Below, piece by piece: positions 41,356 through 48,250 of a stretch of 64,000 nt of DNA. The position numbers were made by a program, and so were the translations under genes. Numbering within the stretch: position 1 is the stretch's first letter; each line of letters begins with the position of its first letter. Source of the DNA: CAYRYU01 sp964428355 (GTDB taxonomy: Bacteria > Muiribacteriota > Ozemobacteria > Ozemobacterales > Ozemobacteraceae); assembly GCA_964428355.1 (NCBI GenBank), contig CAYRYU010000013.1, positions 40,735 through 104,734 of the forward strand, in the 5' to 3' direction. Below the pieces are notes generated by a model. The model worked only from the letters and a program-made list of their open reading frames with translations, did not search any database and had not been told where the DNA came from.

Positions 41356-42247
41356 GGAGGTCCCCCGGTTTTCCCCTGAATCCATTGCTGGGGAGCCGCA
41401 GGAACATTCGAGCAGTTGTCCCTCTTGCCGCGCCATGCTCGCTACCCTCCAATCCCTCCGAACGGGCCCCGATTCTGCGCGGGTCCCTGAAAGCCGGAAG
41501 ATGGAGATGTTGTCCTCCATCCTTGGCAAAGGCTCGGCCGCCCCAACCGGGGAAAAGGCCCGTCCTCAGCAACCCCGGGCGGCCAGGTCCGAGCCCGGTT
41601 CTATCTTTGACTTCCTTAAGTGGGGGATTGCTCCCCTTGGCCTTGCATTGGGCCTCGTCCTGGTTTTTCTCTGGAAACCCTGGTCAGGCACCGGTCCTGC
41701 GGTTGCCCAGATTCAGGTCTCCGGAACCAGGGCACTTTATCGCGATTCCTCCGGAAAGCAGACGGAGCTGGCCAGGCGCCCCGTCTTCCTCGCGATTCCT
41801 GCTCCCATCCAGATGCTGGGTTCCGGATCGGATTTCCGCGTGGCATTTGCGGATGGCGGGAGTATCGATTTCCGCGGGGAAGGAACCGTTTCCGTTGATT
41901 CCACGGGTTTTTCCGCTGACAATGGGCAGTTCACCGCGAAATTCGTCAAGGGGAAAACCCCCTTCAAGGTAAAGCTTCCCCAGGCAATCCTGGGGATCCG
42001 GGGAACTACCGTTCGGTTCGATCTTTCCTCGGATGAGAAAACCGTCGAGCTGATCGAAGGGGTCGCGGAGCTTTCACCCGAGGGGTCGACCACGGGTCCG
42101 ATCACCCTGCTTCCCCGACAACTTTACAAGCTGTCCGGGAACGCGGTTCCTTCACCAAAACCGGTTCCTACGGGTTCCTCGACAACCCCCGACTTCCTCA
42201 AGAACCTATCCCCCAACTCCATCGACAAAGCCCTCCAGAAGTTCTGA
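41324..42247 (+). CDS. Membrane anti-sigma factor: ZAS zinc finger, TM helix and periplasmic FecR domain
   Basis: A 307-residue protein. The N-terminal cytoplasmic part has the ZAS anti-sigma signature HX3CX2C as HSSSCPSC (His28, Cys32, Cys35), with an extra Cys3. A membrane helix lies at ~100-118 (WGIAPLGLALGLVLVFLW). A periplasmic FecR domain follows at ~135-280, including the segment AILGIRGTTVRFDLS and VELIEGVAELS. The C-terminal tail TPDFLKNL...ALQKF resembles the tail of the FecR lipoprotein at 50182. It should hold the ECF factor inactive until a periplasmic signal is sensed. It overlaps the sigma gene by 32 bases. Unlike classic FecR, it carries a zinc-type anti-sigma domain. Confidence 0.92.
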   Translation: MDCKAFQKWLEEVPRFSPESIAGEPQEHSSSCPSCRAMLATLQSLRTGPDSARVPESRKMEMLSSILGKGSAAPTGEKARPQQPRAARSEPGSIFDFLKWGIAPLGLALGLVLVFLWKPWSGTGPAVAQIQVSGTRALYRDSSGKQTELARRPVFLAIPAPIQMLGSGSDFRVAFADGGSIDFRGEGTVSVDSTGFSADNGQFTAKFVKGKTPFKVKLPQAILGIRGTTVRFDLSSDEKTVELIEGVAELSPEGSTTGPITLLPRQLYKLSGNAVPSPKPVPTGSSTTPDFLKNLSPNSIDKALQKF

Positions 42248-42332
42248 AACCAATCGCGGAAAATCCGATTAGAACCCATTGCCCATTCCCGAGAACTGGA
42301 AGTGAGCAGGCTCTCGGACCGGGGGACGAGGT

Positions 42333-43628
42333 TCACTGATACAGCCGGATCGCAAAAACCTTTGCAACAGGCTGCTTGCCATCGGAAACGTTGTTGACAC
42401 TGACTCCGAACTTTTCCAGAGTAACCTGGCCTCCGTGTTTCGCGGAGTTGAAGGACCGGGGAAGTACGGCGACGTTCTCTCCCCTGAGCTCCCCGTTCAG
42501 GTAGATTTTTCCCCGATTTTCTCCAAAGTCCATTTCCGCCCGGACAGTGTACCGGGTATTGGGGCTCCAGTTTCCAAGTGCGACGGAGGATTCATCCCCG
42601 ATGAAGTGGAGATTCCCCTCATTTTCGAACTCGAATCTGTTGGCCCGGCGAAGGTAACCTTCTCCCCCGGTCAGGACATAGAACTGGAACCCGACTGCTC
42701 CTCCGTGCGTTGCTTCCGGGAACTCGATCTCGCATTCGTATGCGAACTGTTCCCCGAGATTCACCGGGATGATGTCACAGCGGGTCCATCCAGGTTTCGC
42801 AGTCATCTCCAGATACTTTTCCCCCGAATCCGTCTGGGCGATTTTACCGGAAATCCCAGGAACGAGGTTTTGCCAGCCGGCAGGGTACCCTCCCAAGGGC
42901 GTGTCTGAAAATCCGTCATCGAAGATCTGTGTCAGAGGACCCGTTGGGGGGACGGGGGGCGAGGTCGGGGAAGGCGGCGGGGGAACGGCCCCGGGGTCGA
43001 CGAAGTCGATCACCTTCTCCCCGGATGGGCCGTCCAGAATATCGAGGTCGTTCTTCAGGGAAGTTGAGGTAGCGAGGGCGGCGGATTTTTCTCCCGCGGG
43101 GACCTTGTTCTGGCTTCTCTTGGTCAGGATCTGGTCGATGTGGGCGGCGAAAGGTGAGTCGGTTCCCCCAGCCGGGAATTTTTCCGAGTCGAAGGTGGAG
43201 AAGATGATCGGAAAGACCTTTCCCGCGGCATCCAAGATCGAATGTTCGATAAGGACCCTCCAGAAGAACAGCCTGCGTGCTTGCTGATACGAGGCATTCA
43301 CGTAAATGTCCACCTGGTTGGGCTTTCCCGGGGTGTCGACCACGAACAGGTCGAAATTCCCACCGAAGAGTTTTTCCTGGTTGGCCAGGAAGGGTTGGGG
43401 GTGGAAGAACCGCTCAGCGTAAGGTTTGTTGCGGATCCGGGCAAGGACCTGGGAGAAGACCGATTGCCCGATCGCCTGCACCACGAGGTACTCCTGGGCG
43501 TGGGAAACCTGCCCAGCATACTCCTGCCCCATGAAATGCAGGAAAGCCATCAGAAAAGCCAGGGAAAGCAGCCCCAAAAGCAGCAGAGGGAAGATCGCCC
43601 CCTTTCTCCCCTGCAACCGGTTTTTCAT
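42333..43628 (-). CDS. GspK-like minor pseudopilin with C-terminal beta-sandwich (cluster A)
   Basis: The 431-residue product begins GRKGAIFPLLLLGLLSLAFL, a class III-like leader and hydrophobic helix without Glu at +5, as in GspK-type tip pseudopilins. Residues ~70-190 match the paralogue at 56052 (VDIYVNASYQQARRLFFWRVL, SPFAAHIDQIL). A Pro-rich linker (PPPPSPTSPPVPP, ~215) joins a concanavalin-like sandwich (~235-430; DDGFSDTPLGGYPAGWQN, GKIYLNGELRGENV) that could bind carbohydrate. It is the last gene of the operon that starts with the beta-helix gene at 47981, and it overlaps the long pseudopilin gene by four bases. No pilus motor or secretin gene is near. Confidence 0.75.
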   Translation of the reverse strand: MKNRLQGRKGAIFPLLLLGLLSLAFLMAFLHFMGQEYAGQVSHAQEYLVVQAIGQSVFSQVLARIRNKPYAERFFHPQPFLANQEKLFGGNFDLFVVDTPGKPNQVDIYVNASYQQARRLFFWRVLIEHSILDAAGKVFPIIFSTFDSEKFPAGGTDSPFAAHIDQILTKRSQNKVPAGEKSAALATSTSLKNDLDILDGPSGEKVIDFVDPGAVPPPPSPTSPPVPPTGPLTQIFDDGFSDTPLGGYPAGWQNLVPGISGKIAQTDSGEKYLEMTAKPGWTRCDIIPVNLGEQFAYECEIEFPEATHGGAVGFQFYVLTGGEGYLRRANRFEFENEGNLHFIGDESSVALGNWSPNTRYTVRAEMDFGENRGKIYLNGELRGENVAVLPRSFNSAKHGGQVTLEKFGVSVNNVSDGKQPVAKVFAIRLYQ

Positions 43629-45058
43629 TTAGGCCCCCCAGTCATGGGATGAAGTGCTATGATTTGCGGAACTTCGGAAGCGGTTTTCAGAAGGATATCC
43701 CGGTGCTTTTCGACCGTCGAAACCAGATTGGGAAAGGCTGCCCGGAATACTGCGGGGTTTTTCAACGCAGTCTCCTCCCTCAAAAAGAACCGTTCGAGAA
43801 AGTGGTTCTTGCCTTGGATTCGGGCTTTCTCCCTCTTGGCGAAATCATCGAGTTCCTTGGACGGGAGGGTTCCGATGGCCGCGCGAAGTCTCATCGATTC
43901 GAGGGTTTTCATCATCACGAACTCCCTCTCCTTCCCGGAAAGTGCAAAGGAAAAGTCATCCCTCAGCAGGAACCCGTATGCCGCCCCGGCTTTCTCCACC
44001 CAATTCGGGATTTCGGTGCTCAAGGTCCGCAGCGACCTGAGACCTCTAGAAAAGGGAAGGAGGGGTATTCCCGCAAGGGTTGTGGAGTTTCCCCGGGTCC
44101 GGATCTCGATTGCCTCCCTGGAGGCTTCGAGCAAGACGTTGAAAAGAAGACTCGCTCCCAACTCTATCCTGCGGGCGATGCGGATCTGGACCTGGACGAG
44201 CGCCGGGCATGGCCTTTTCAAGAGGGGGCCACGAATCTTTTCGAAATTTCGGATTTCCGAACTGAGGCTGGCAAGGCTTGCGGTGAGATCCAGCATGAGG
44301 ATTCCGAGCCTTCCGGATCTGCGCAGCATCTCACCGTGGCAGCCCGTCTTCGAAACGACCTGATCGAAAGAATCCCCAGCCGAATCGGGAAAAAACTCCT
44401 CCTTGATCCGTTGCTTCAGCACGTCTTCCTCAATCGGGAACTTTTCCTCGGGAAGCGGTCCCGATGGACTGGGGCAGTTCACCTCAAGAGAATAGGAATG
44501 AGGTCGGGAGGATTTGTCCGTCCAGTCCACTCTGATCAGAGTACGTGCGAGGTGCTTTTCAGGCTCGGGCGTGTCTGGAGACGCCATCCGAGAAAGGGAT
44601 AACTTCTGGAAAAACGGTTTGAGGACTTCATACATCTCTCCGGATTCCGGGGTCACTCCGAAATCCAGCCCGGGTTCCATGACACCCCACGGAGGTTTCG
44701 AGTCCCTGATGTGATGAAAGAATGGTGACTCCGCCTCGACAACTTTATTGTGGGCTCCAAGATCGGGGAACTCGCCAAAGCTCTCCAGGACCGTGGAGTT
44801 GATCCTGGATTCCTCGAAGAGATCGATCATCAGCTTCGAGGAGATGTGCAGGGCGACGAAATGCTGTCCGGAAAGGGAAACAGTCTGGGCACTGCTTTGG
44901 ACGAACTGGTAGATGGTCACGAGAATCCCGGCCCCGATGCCGATGCCGATGAGAATCTCAAGGAGTGAGAACCCATCAATTGCCCGACGATTCCGTACGC
45001 GGCTCCGAACAACTTCCATCCGGGGATTGGCGGTGGGCGAAAACGGGGTGGAGATCAT
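43625..45058 (-). CDS. Long GspJ/PulJ-like pseudopilin (cluster A)
   Basis: A 477-residue protein with a type IV prepilin signal RRAIDGFSLLEILIGIGIGA (cleavage after Gly, Glu at +5, about 29 residues in). The C-terminal ~430 residues are helical and far longer than an ordinary pseudopilin (~200). It is a clear paralogue of the gene at 54132: both share a HFLERFFLREE / NPFMERFLREE motif near the end and the same layout. The extended helical domain may form a platform on a pseudopilus tip. It starts 7 bases after the previous gene ends. An ATG at 45019 is an alternative start. Confidence 0.75.
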   Translation of the reverse strand: MISTPFSPTANPRMEVVRSRVRNRRAIDGFSLLEILIGIGIGAGILVTIYQFVQSSAQTVSLSGQHFVALHISSKLMIDLFEESRINSTVLESFGEFPDLGAHNKVVEAESPFFHHIRDSKPPWGVMEPGLDFGVTPESGEMYEVLKPFFQKLSLSRMASPDTPEPEKHLARTLIRVDWTDKSSRPHSYSLEVNCPSPSGPLPEEKFPIEEDVLKQRIKEEFFPDSAGDSFDQVVSKTGCHGEMLRRSGRLGILMLDLTASLASLSSEIRNFEKIRGPLLKRPCPALVQVQIRIARRIELGASLLFNVLLEASREAIEIRTRGNSTTLAGIPLLPFSRGLRSLRTLSTEIPNWVEKAGAAYGFLLRDDFSFALSGKEREFVMMKTLESMRLRAAIGTLPSKELDDFAKREKARIQGKNHFLERFFLREETALKNPAVFRAAFPNLVSTVEKHRDILLKTASEVPQIIALHPMTGGPK

Positions 45059-45065
45059 TTTTCCG

Positions 45066-45632
45066 TCATTCCCCCTCGACTGTTCCGAAGTTCTTGAAGG
45101 GAATTTCGATCATGGAGCTGATGGCTTTTTCCTTGGGGTTGATCAGGGAGAGGTTAACGACGACGACTCCGAGGGAGTTGGTCGTGAATTCGATGCTCCT
45201 GACCTTCCCGAAAAGGGTCTTCTTGCGGCTTTCATCATACTTACCGTCGTAGGTGTCGGTGTAGTTTACCAGGATCGCCGGTTTTTCCGCGGCGTTTTCA
45301 GAGGTCTCCAGATACAGGATCTGCGTCTGGTTGAGGATGTCACGGAAGATCAGATAGGGGAGTGTACGCCCCTCGATTGGTTTGACAATCTCGCTTCCCG
45401 TCTGGAGGAGTTCCTGGAGCTTAGTGGCCGCACGAAGGAATTCCATGTGGAAGGTGATGTTGGATGCCAGATTGGTTGTCGTGGCACGGGAATTCCGGAA
45501 ATGGACGATCCCGATGGCGAAAAGGAACGACATTATGAAAATGACCATTATCAACTCGATGAGAGTGAACGCCCGGGCCGTTTCCCGAGTCGATCTCCCG
45601 GTCGGTCTCCGGGCCAATCTCTTTTCCGACAT
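45066..45632 (-). CDS. GspH/GspJ-like pseudopilin (cluster A)
   Basis: A 188-residue pseudopilin from the ATG at 45632 (AAGGGG eight bases upstream). The N-terminal signal reads ETARAFTLIELIMVIFIMS: the Phe and Glu+5 are normal, but the residue before the cleavage site is Ala instead of Gly. The body resembles the cluster B protein at 55502 (GSEIVKPIEGRTLPYLIFRD against GTDIVRPLLAETTPFLVYKD), so the two are paralogues. It would form part of a periplasmic pseudopilus. It lies about 200 bases after the beta-helix gene and before the long pseudopilin. The frame is open upstream to 45713. Confidence 0.8.
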   Translation of the reverse strand: MSEKRLARRPTGRSTRETARAFTLIELIMVIFIMSFLFAIGIVHFRNSRATTTNLASNITFHMEFLRAATKLQELLQTGSEIVKPIEGRTLPYLIFRDILNQTQILYLETSENAAEKPAILVNYTDTYDGKYDESRKKTLFGKVRSIEFTTNSLGVVVVNLSLINPKEKAISSMIEIPFKNFGTVEGE

Positions 45633-45758
45633 CCTTTTCGCCCCTTCGGGTTGCCAATCTCCCTTTCTTCCTGAACAGGCAATCAATACATCAGGGAGCC
45701 GGTGAAATGTCAACCCGGACCACCCGTCGGGAGATTGCCTCGAAAAGGGAAAAATCCC

Positions 45759-45814
45759 CCGGTGGCAGTGGATGGGGGTTGGGAGGGGGGGGAGAACGTT
45801 TTTCCCGCCACCGG
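45759..45814 (-). repeat. Inverted repeat between beta-helix A and its pseudopilin genes
   Basis: CCGGTGGC (45759-45766) and GCCACCGG (45807-45814) are perfect inverted arms with a 40-base loop, and on the minus strand GGGGGATTTTTCCC follows. It could be a weak terminator or processing hairpin that lowers downstream expression after the beta-helix gene. Confidence 0.35.
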
Positions 45815-45833
45815 AAGATTGATCCCATGACCA

Positions 45834-47981
45834 TCATTCGATTACCAGGGTCGGCCTCTTGCTTTCGTCCTCGAACTCGCTGCTGTAGAAGGCGATGTAG
45901 TTGTCGTTCTCGACTCTTGCCCGGATGAAGAAGCCGGTGTTCTTGTACTTTTTCCCGACATACTCCCTGACGAGTTGGGTAACGTCCAGGGTATGGGCCT
46001 GGTTGTCCGGCAGGTCGCTTCCCTTTATCACGAAGGAGGCATAAGGGGAGGTTCCCTGGGCAACATTATTCTTGTCGAGCCATTCCCCACCGCGGATCCT
46101 CCATGGGGTGTCCTCCCCGCAGGCGTTCCAGCTGACGAATTCCTGATCCCAGGATTTCGGGCGGTAGACTTCGACGATGGTATCGTTCTTACGGAGCCTT
46201 GTCTGGGGGAAATACCAGGTCAATGAAAGGGTTGCCCGTTGAATCTGGGAGGGGGTCTCGTAATCGGAAAGGTCGAAGAAAAGGACATTCCGGTAGCGGC
46301 CGATTCCTGCCAACTCTCCGACGTCGATGTAGGGCTTGTTCCCAATGACCTTGTCGGGGGAAGCCTCACGAAGGCGCATGTCGACAAGTCCGTCCGCAGA
46401 GGTTTCCTCGGACTCACCGGTCGCCTCACCCGTGCCCGATGCAACGCTGTTCCCCGGTGTCGTGGATGAAGCGGTTCCGGAATCCTTGGGAGGGGCTGAG
46501 CTTCCGCCCGCGCCGGATTTCGATGCCTGGCCGGTGTTCCCATACCTTCCGAGGTTCAGCCTTCCACCGTTGTTTTCCGGTTCTCCCGAGAAATCCGAGG
46601 AGGGATCGCCCACATCGATGCAGGGGGAGGAAACTGAATCGGTTGCCCATTCCTTTCCGTTCCATCTTCCGTATCTGGATCTCAGGTGGAAGTCGAAAGC
46701 GGATCGGTTTGCATATTGCGGGTCGGAATGGATATCGTTGGCCCCCGCACTTACCCCGACATAATCTCCAGCGGGGTTTCCGAAAAGGCAGTTGAAGGAC
46801 AACCTGAAGGAGTGGGTTCCCTTCAGATCGTTGAGTATCCCGATCCCTTTGCCCCACGCCGAATTCTTGCTGGGACGGGAGTTGGTGATGATGTTGTTCC
46901 TCACGATCGTGACGTATCCCGATCCCCCGGCGGGCGGGGCACAGGTTGCCCGGAGGACCTTGCTCGCGACCCCTGAACCGTAGCAGCCGTCGATAACGTT
47001 GTTCTCGATGAGCGTGTCGTAGAAACCGGTAACGAGAATCCCGGTCGGGAAATCGCCTTCCGAGCCGCAATCGTAGATCTCGTTGTGGTGGATGTGAACG
47101 CCGGTTGCGCTGCTCTTGGGGCCGACCGCGCCCTTGTTGCAGACCCAGATGCCCGCCTGGGTGGCTTTGTAGATCTTGTTGTTGTATATCTCGACTTCGT
47201 CGACGCTGCCCTCGTCCCTCTGGACCTGGAGGCCCGCTCCGCCGGTGTAGGCGCCAGTCACCCGGTTGTCGAAATACTTGACCTTACGGCAGTTGGAAGT
47301 CCGGAGGGCGGCGTTTGTCCTCGTCTCGATGACATTGTTGTGCGCGCTGACGTTGGTGCAGCTCAGGGCGTACAGGGCCTCGTGACCGTTGTTGTAGACC
47401 GTGTTGTTGAAAAATTCGATGTCGTCACCGTTTCGGATCCGGACGGCATCGTTGTATCCCCCATGCATGAGCATGTTGTTGACCTTGACCTTGTCATGGC
47501 CCTTGAAGAAAACCAGCGTGTGATATCCCTTGCCTCGCTGGAGGCCAGGGTTTCCCTCGGAGTTTCCGTCGATGTGGAAACCGCGGATGGTAACGTTCGA
47601 CCCCGATGAGGCCCGTTGCTGGATCATGCACCGCTCAGCGGGCCAACCGACTTTGTTGGCTAGTTTCAGAACCGCGCTCGAGTCTCCCTCGAGGATGGTG
47701 TTCGGGCCCACCAGCACCGGAGCTGAGATGACGTATGTGAAAGGCCCCTTCAGGTGGACGGTGGTGAAACTCTTGTTTGATGCGACATAGGAGAGAGCCT
47801 GGTTGATGGTTTCATGGTCGGCTTTTCCGTCGCAGTTGAAGTCCCCCGAGCCGTTGCCTGAGACGTAGACAACCGGAGGTTGCGGCGCGGCCAGAGAGGT
47901 GAGGTCCGAAGCCAGGAGAAGGAGAACGGCAACAACCGATGAAAGGATGAGTTTCCCAGAAACACCAGCCTTCTTGATCAT
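45834..47981 (-). CDS. Secreted right-handed beta-helix protein with DNRLRE/disaggregatase-related C-terminal domain (A)
   Basis: A 715-residue protein from an ATG with AAAGGAG five bases upstream; signal peptide KLILSSVVAVLLLLASDLTSLAA. The start of the mature part has a calcium-loop-like GDFNCDGKADHETINQAL, then FTTVHLKGPFTYVISAPVLV and TILEGDSSAVLKLANKVGWP. A parallel beta-helix of repeated N-N-x-I strands fills ~110-430 and ends in RWNGKEWATDSVSSPCIDVG and GGRLNLGRYGNTG. After a Ser/Thr/Gly linker (~480-520) comes a DNRLRE/disaggregatase-related beta domain (VDMRLREASPDKVIG, RNVLFFDLSDYETPS). From memory both halves match Methanosarcina disaggregatase-type surface proteins, which cleave or bind cell-surface polysaccharide. 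It is the first gene of pseudopilin operon A, with an ECF-type promoter at 48051-48080. Confidence 0.88.
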   Translation of the reverse strand: MIKKAGVSGKLILSSVVAVLLLLASDLTSLAAPQPPVVYVSGNGSGDFNCDGKADHETINQALSYVASNKSFTTVHLKGPFTYVISAPVLVGPNTILEGDSSAVLKLANKVGWPAERCMIQQRASSGSNVTIRGFHIDGNSEGNPGLQRGKGYHTLVFFKGHDKVKVNNMLMHGGYNDAVRIRNGDDIEFFNNTVYNNGHEALYALSCTNVSAHNNVIETRTNAALRTSNCRKVKYFDNRVTGAYTGGAGLQVQRDEGSVDEVEIYNNKIYKATQAGIWVCNKGAVGPKSSATGVHIHHNEIYDCGSEGDFPTGILVTGFYDTLIENNVIDGCYGSGVASKVLRATCAPPAGGSGYVTIVRNNIITNSRPSKNSAWGKGIGILNDLKGTHSFRLSFNCLFGNPAGDYVGVSAGANDIHSDPQYANRSAFDFHLRSRYGRWNGKEWATDSVSSPCIDVGDPSSDFSGEPENNGGRLNLGRYGNTGQASKSGAGGSSAPPKDSGTASSTTPGNSVASGTGEATGESEETSADGLVDMRLREASPDKVIGNKPYIDVGELAGIGRYRNVLFFDLSDYETPSQIQRATLSLTWYFPQTRLRKNDTIVEVYRPKSWDQEFVSWNACGEDTPWRIRGGEWLDKNNVAQGTSPYASFVIKGSDLPDNQAHTLDVTQLVREYVGKKYKNTGFFIRARVENDNYIAFYSSEFEDESKRPTLVIE

Positions 47982-48001
47982 ATCGGCTCCTTTCTCGAGA
48001 G

Positions 48002-48034
48002 GTGAAACCCGGAATCCTATCCATCAGGTTTCAC
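48002..48034 (-). repeat. Leader hairpin before beta-helix gene A
   Basis: GTGAAACC and GGTTTCAC (48002-48009 and 48027-48034) form an eight-base stem with a 17-base loop in the expected 5' leader, between the ECF-type promoter and the Shine-Dalgarno. It may affect RNA stability or translation. Confidence 0.45.
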
Positions 48035-48050
48035 GGTAGGGTTCGAAAGT

Positions 48051-48080
48051 GATTACGGAGGCTTGCGGGTTATTGTGACA
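48051..48080 (-). promoter_or_regulatory. Candidate ECF promoter TGTCACA-N16-CGTAATC of operon A
   Basis: On the minus strand TGTCACA (48080-48074), 16 bases, CGTAATC (48057-48051), about 70 bases upstream of the beta-helix ATG at 47981. It is identical in form and spacing to the elements at 40692, 59665 and 63072. Confidence 0.75.
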
Positions 48081-48099
48081 TGACGTGGAGGGAATCGGG

Positions 48100-48119
48100 C
48101 GGAGGAAAAATTTCCTCCG
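48100..48119. promoter_or_regulatory. Perfect 20-bp palindrome CGGAGGAAA-AA-TTTCCTCCG
   Basis: Nine-base arms with a two-base centre, 20 bases upstream of the operon A -35 box and between two divergent genes. One arm, CGGAGGAAA, also occurs at 59696-59704 just upstream of the operon B element. It is a candidate operator for the divergent CHASE2 and beta-helix genes. Confidence 0.45.
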
Positions 48120-48125
48120 AAGAAT

Positions 48126-48155
48126 TTCACACCGGAGCGGCATCCACCGTATCAT
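48126..48155 (+). promoter_or_regulatory. Promoter TTCACA-18-TATCAT for the CHASE2-SpoIIE gene
   Basis: TTCACA (48126-48131) and TATCAT (48150-48155) with an 18-base spacer, about 96 bases before the ATG at 48251. A second TATCAT lies at 48171-48176. Confidence 0.35.
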
Positions 48156-48250
48156 CTCCCGGAACCATGCTATCATTCGGTTGTCCTCCGGTACCGGGAG
48201 GTTTTCAAGTCTGCCCGCTGGCGGTCCGGGCATTATTCGAGGATGGGAAG

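Noticed and set aside
40765..42247. Sigma/anti-sigma pair considered as a FecIR siderophore system
   Set aside because: No TonB receptor is nearby and the anti-sigma domain is of the ZAS zinc type, not the FecR N-terminal type.
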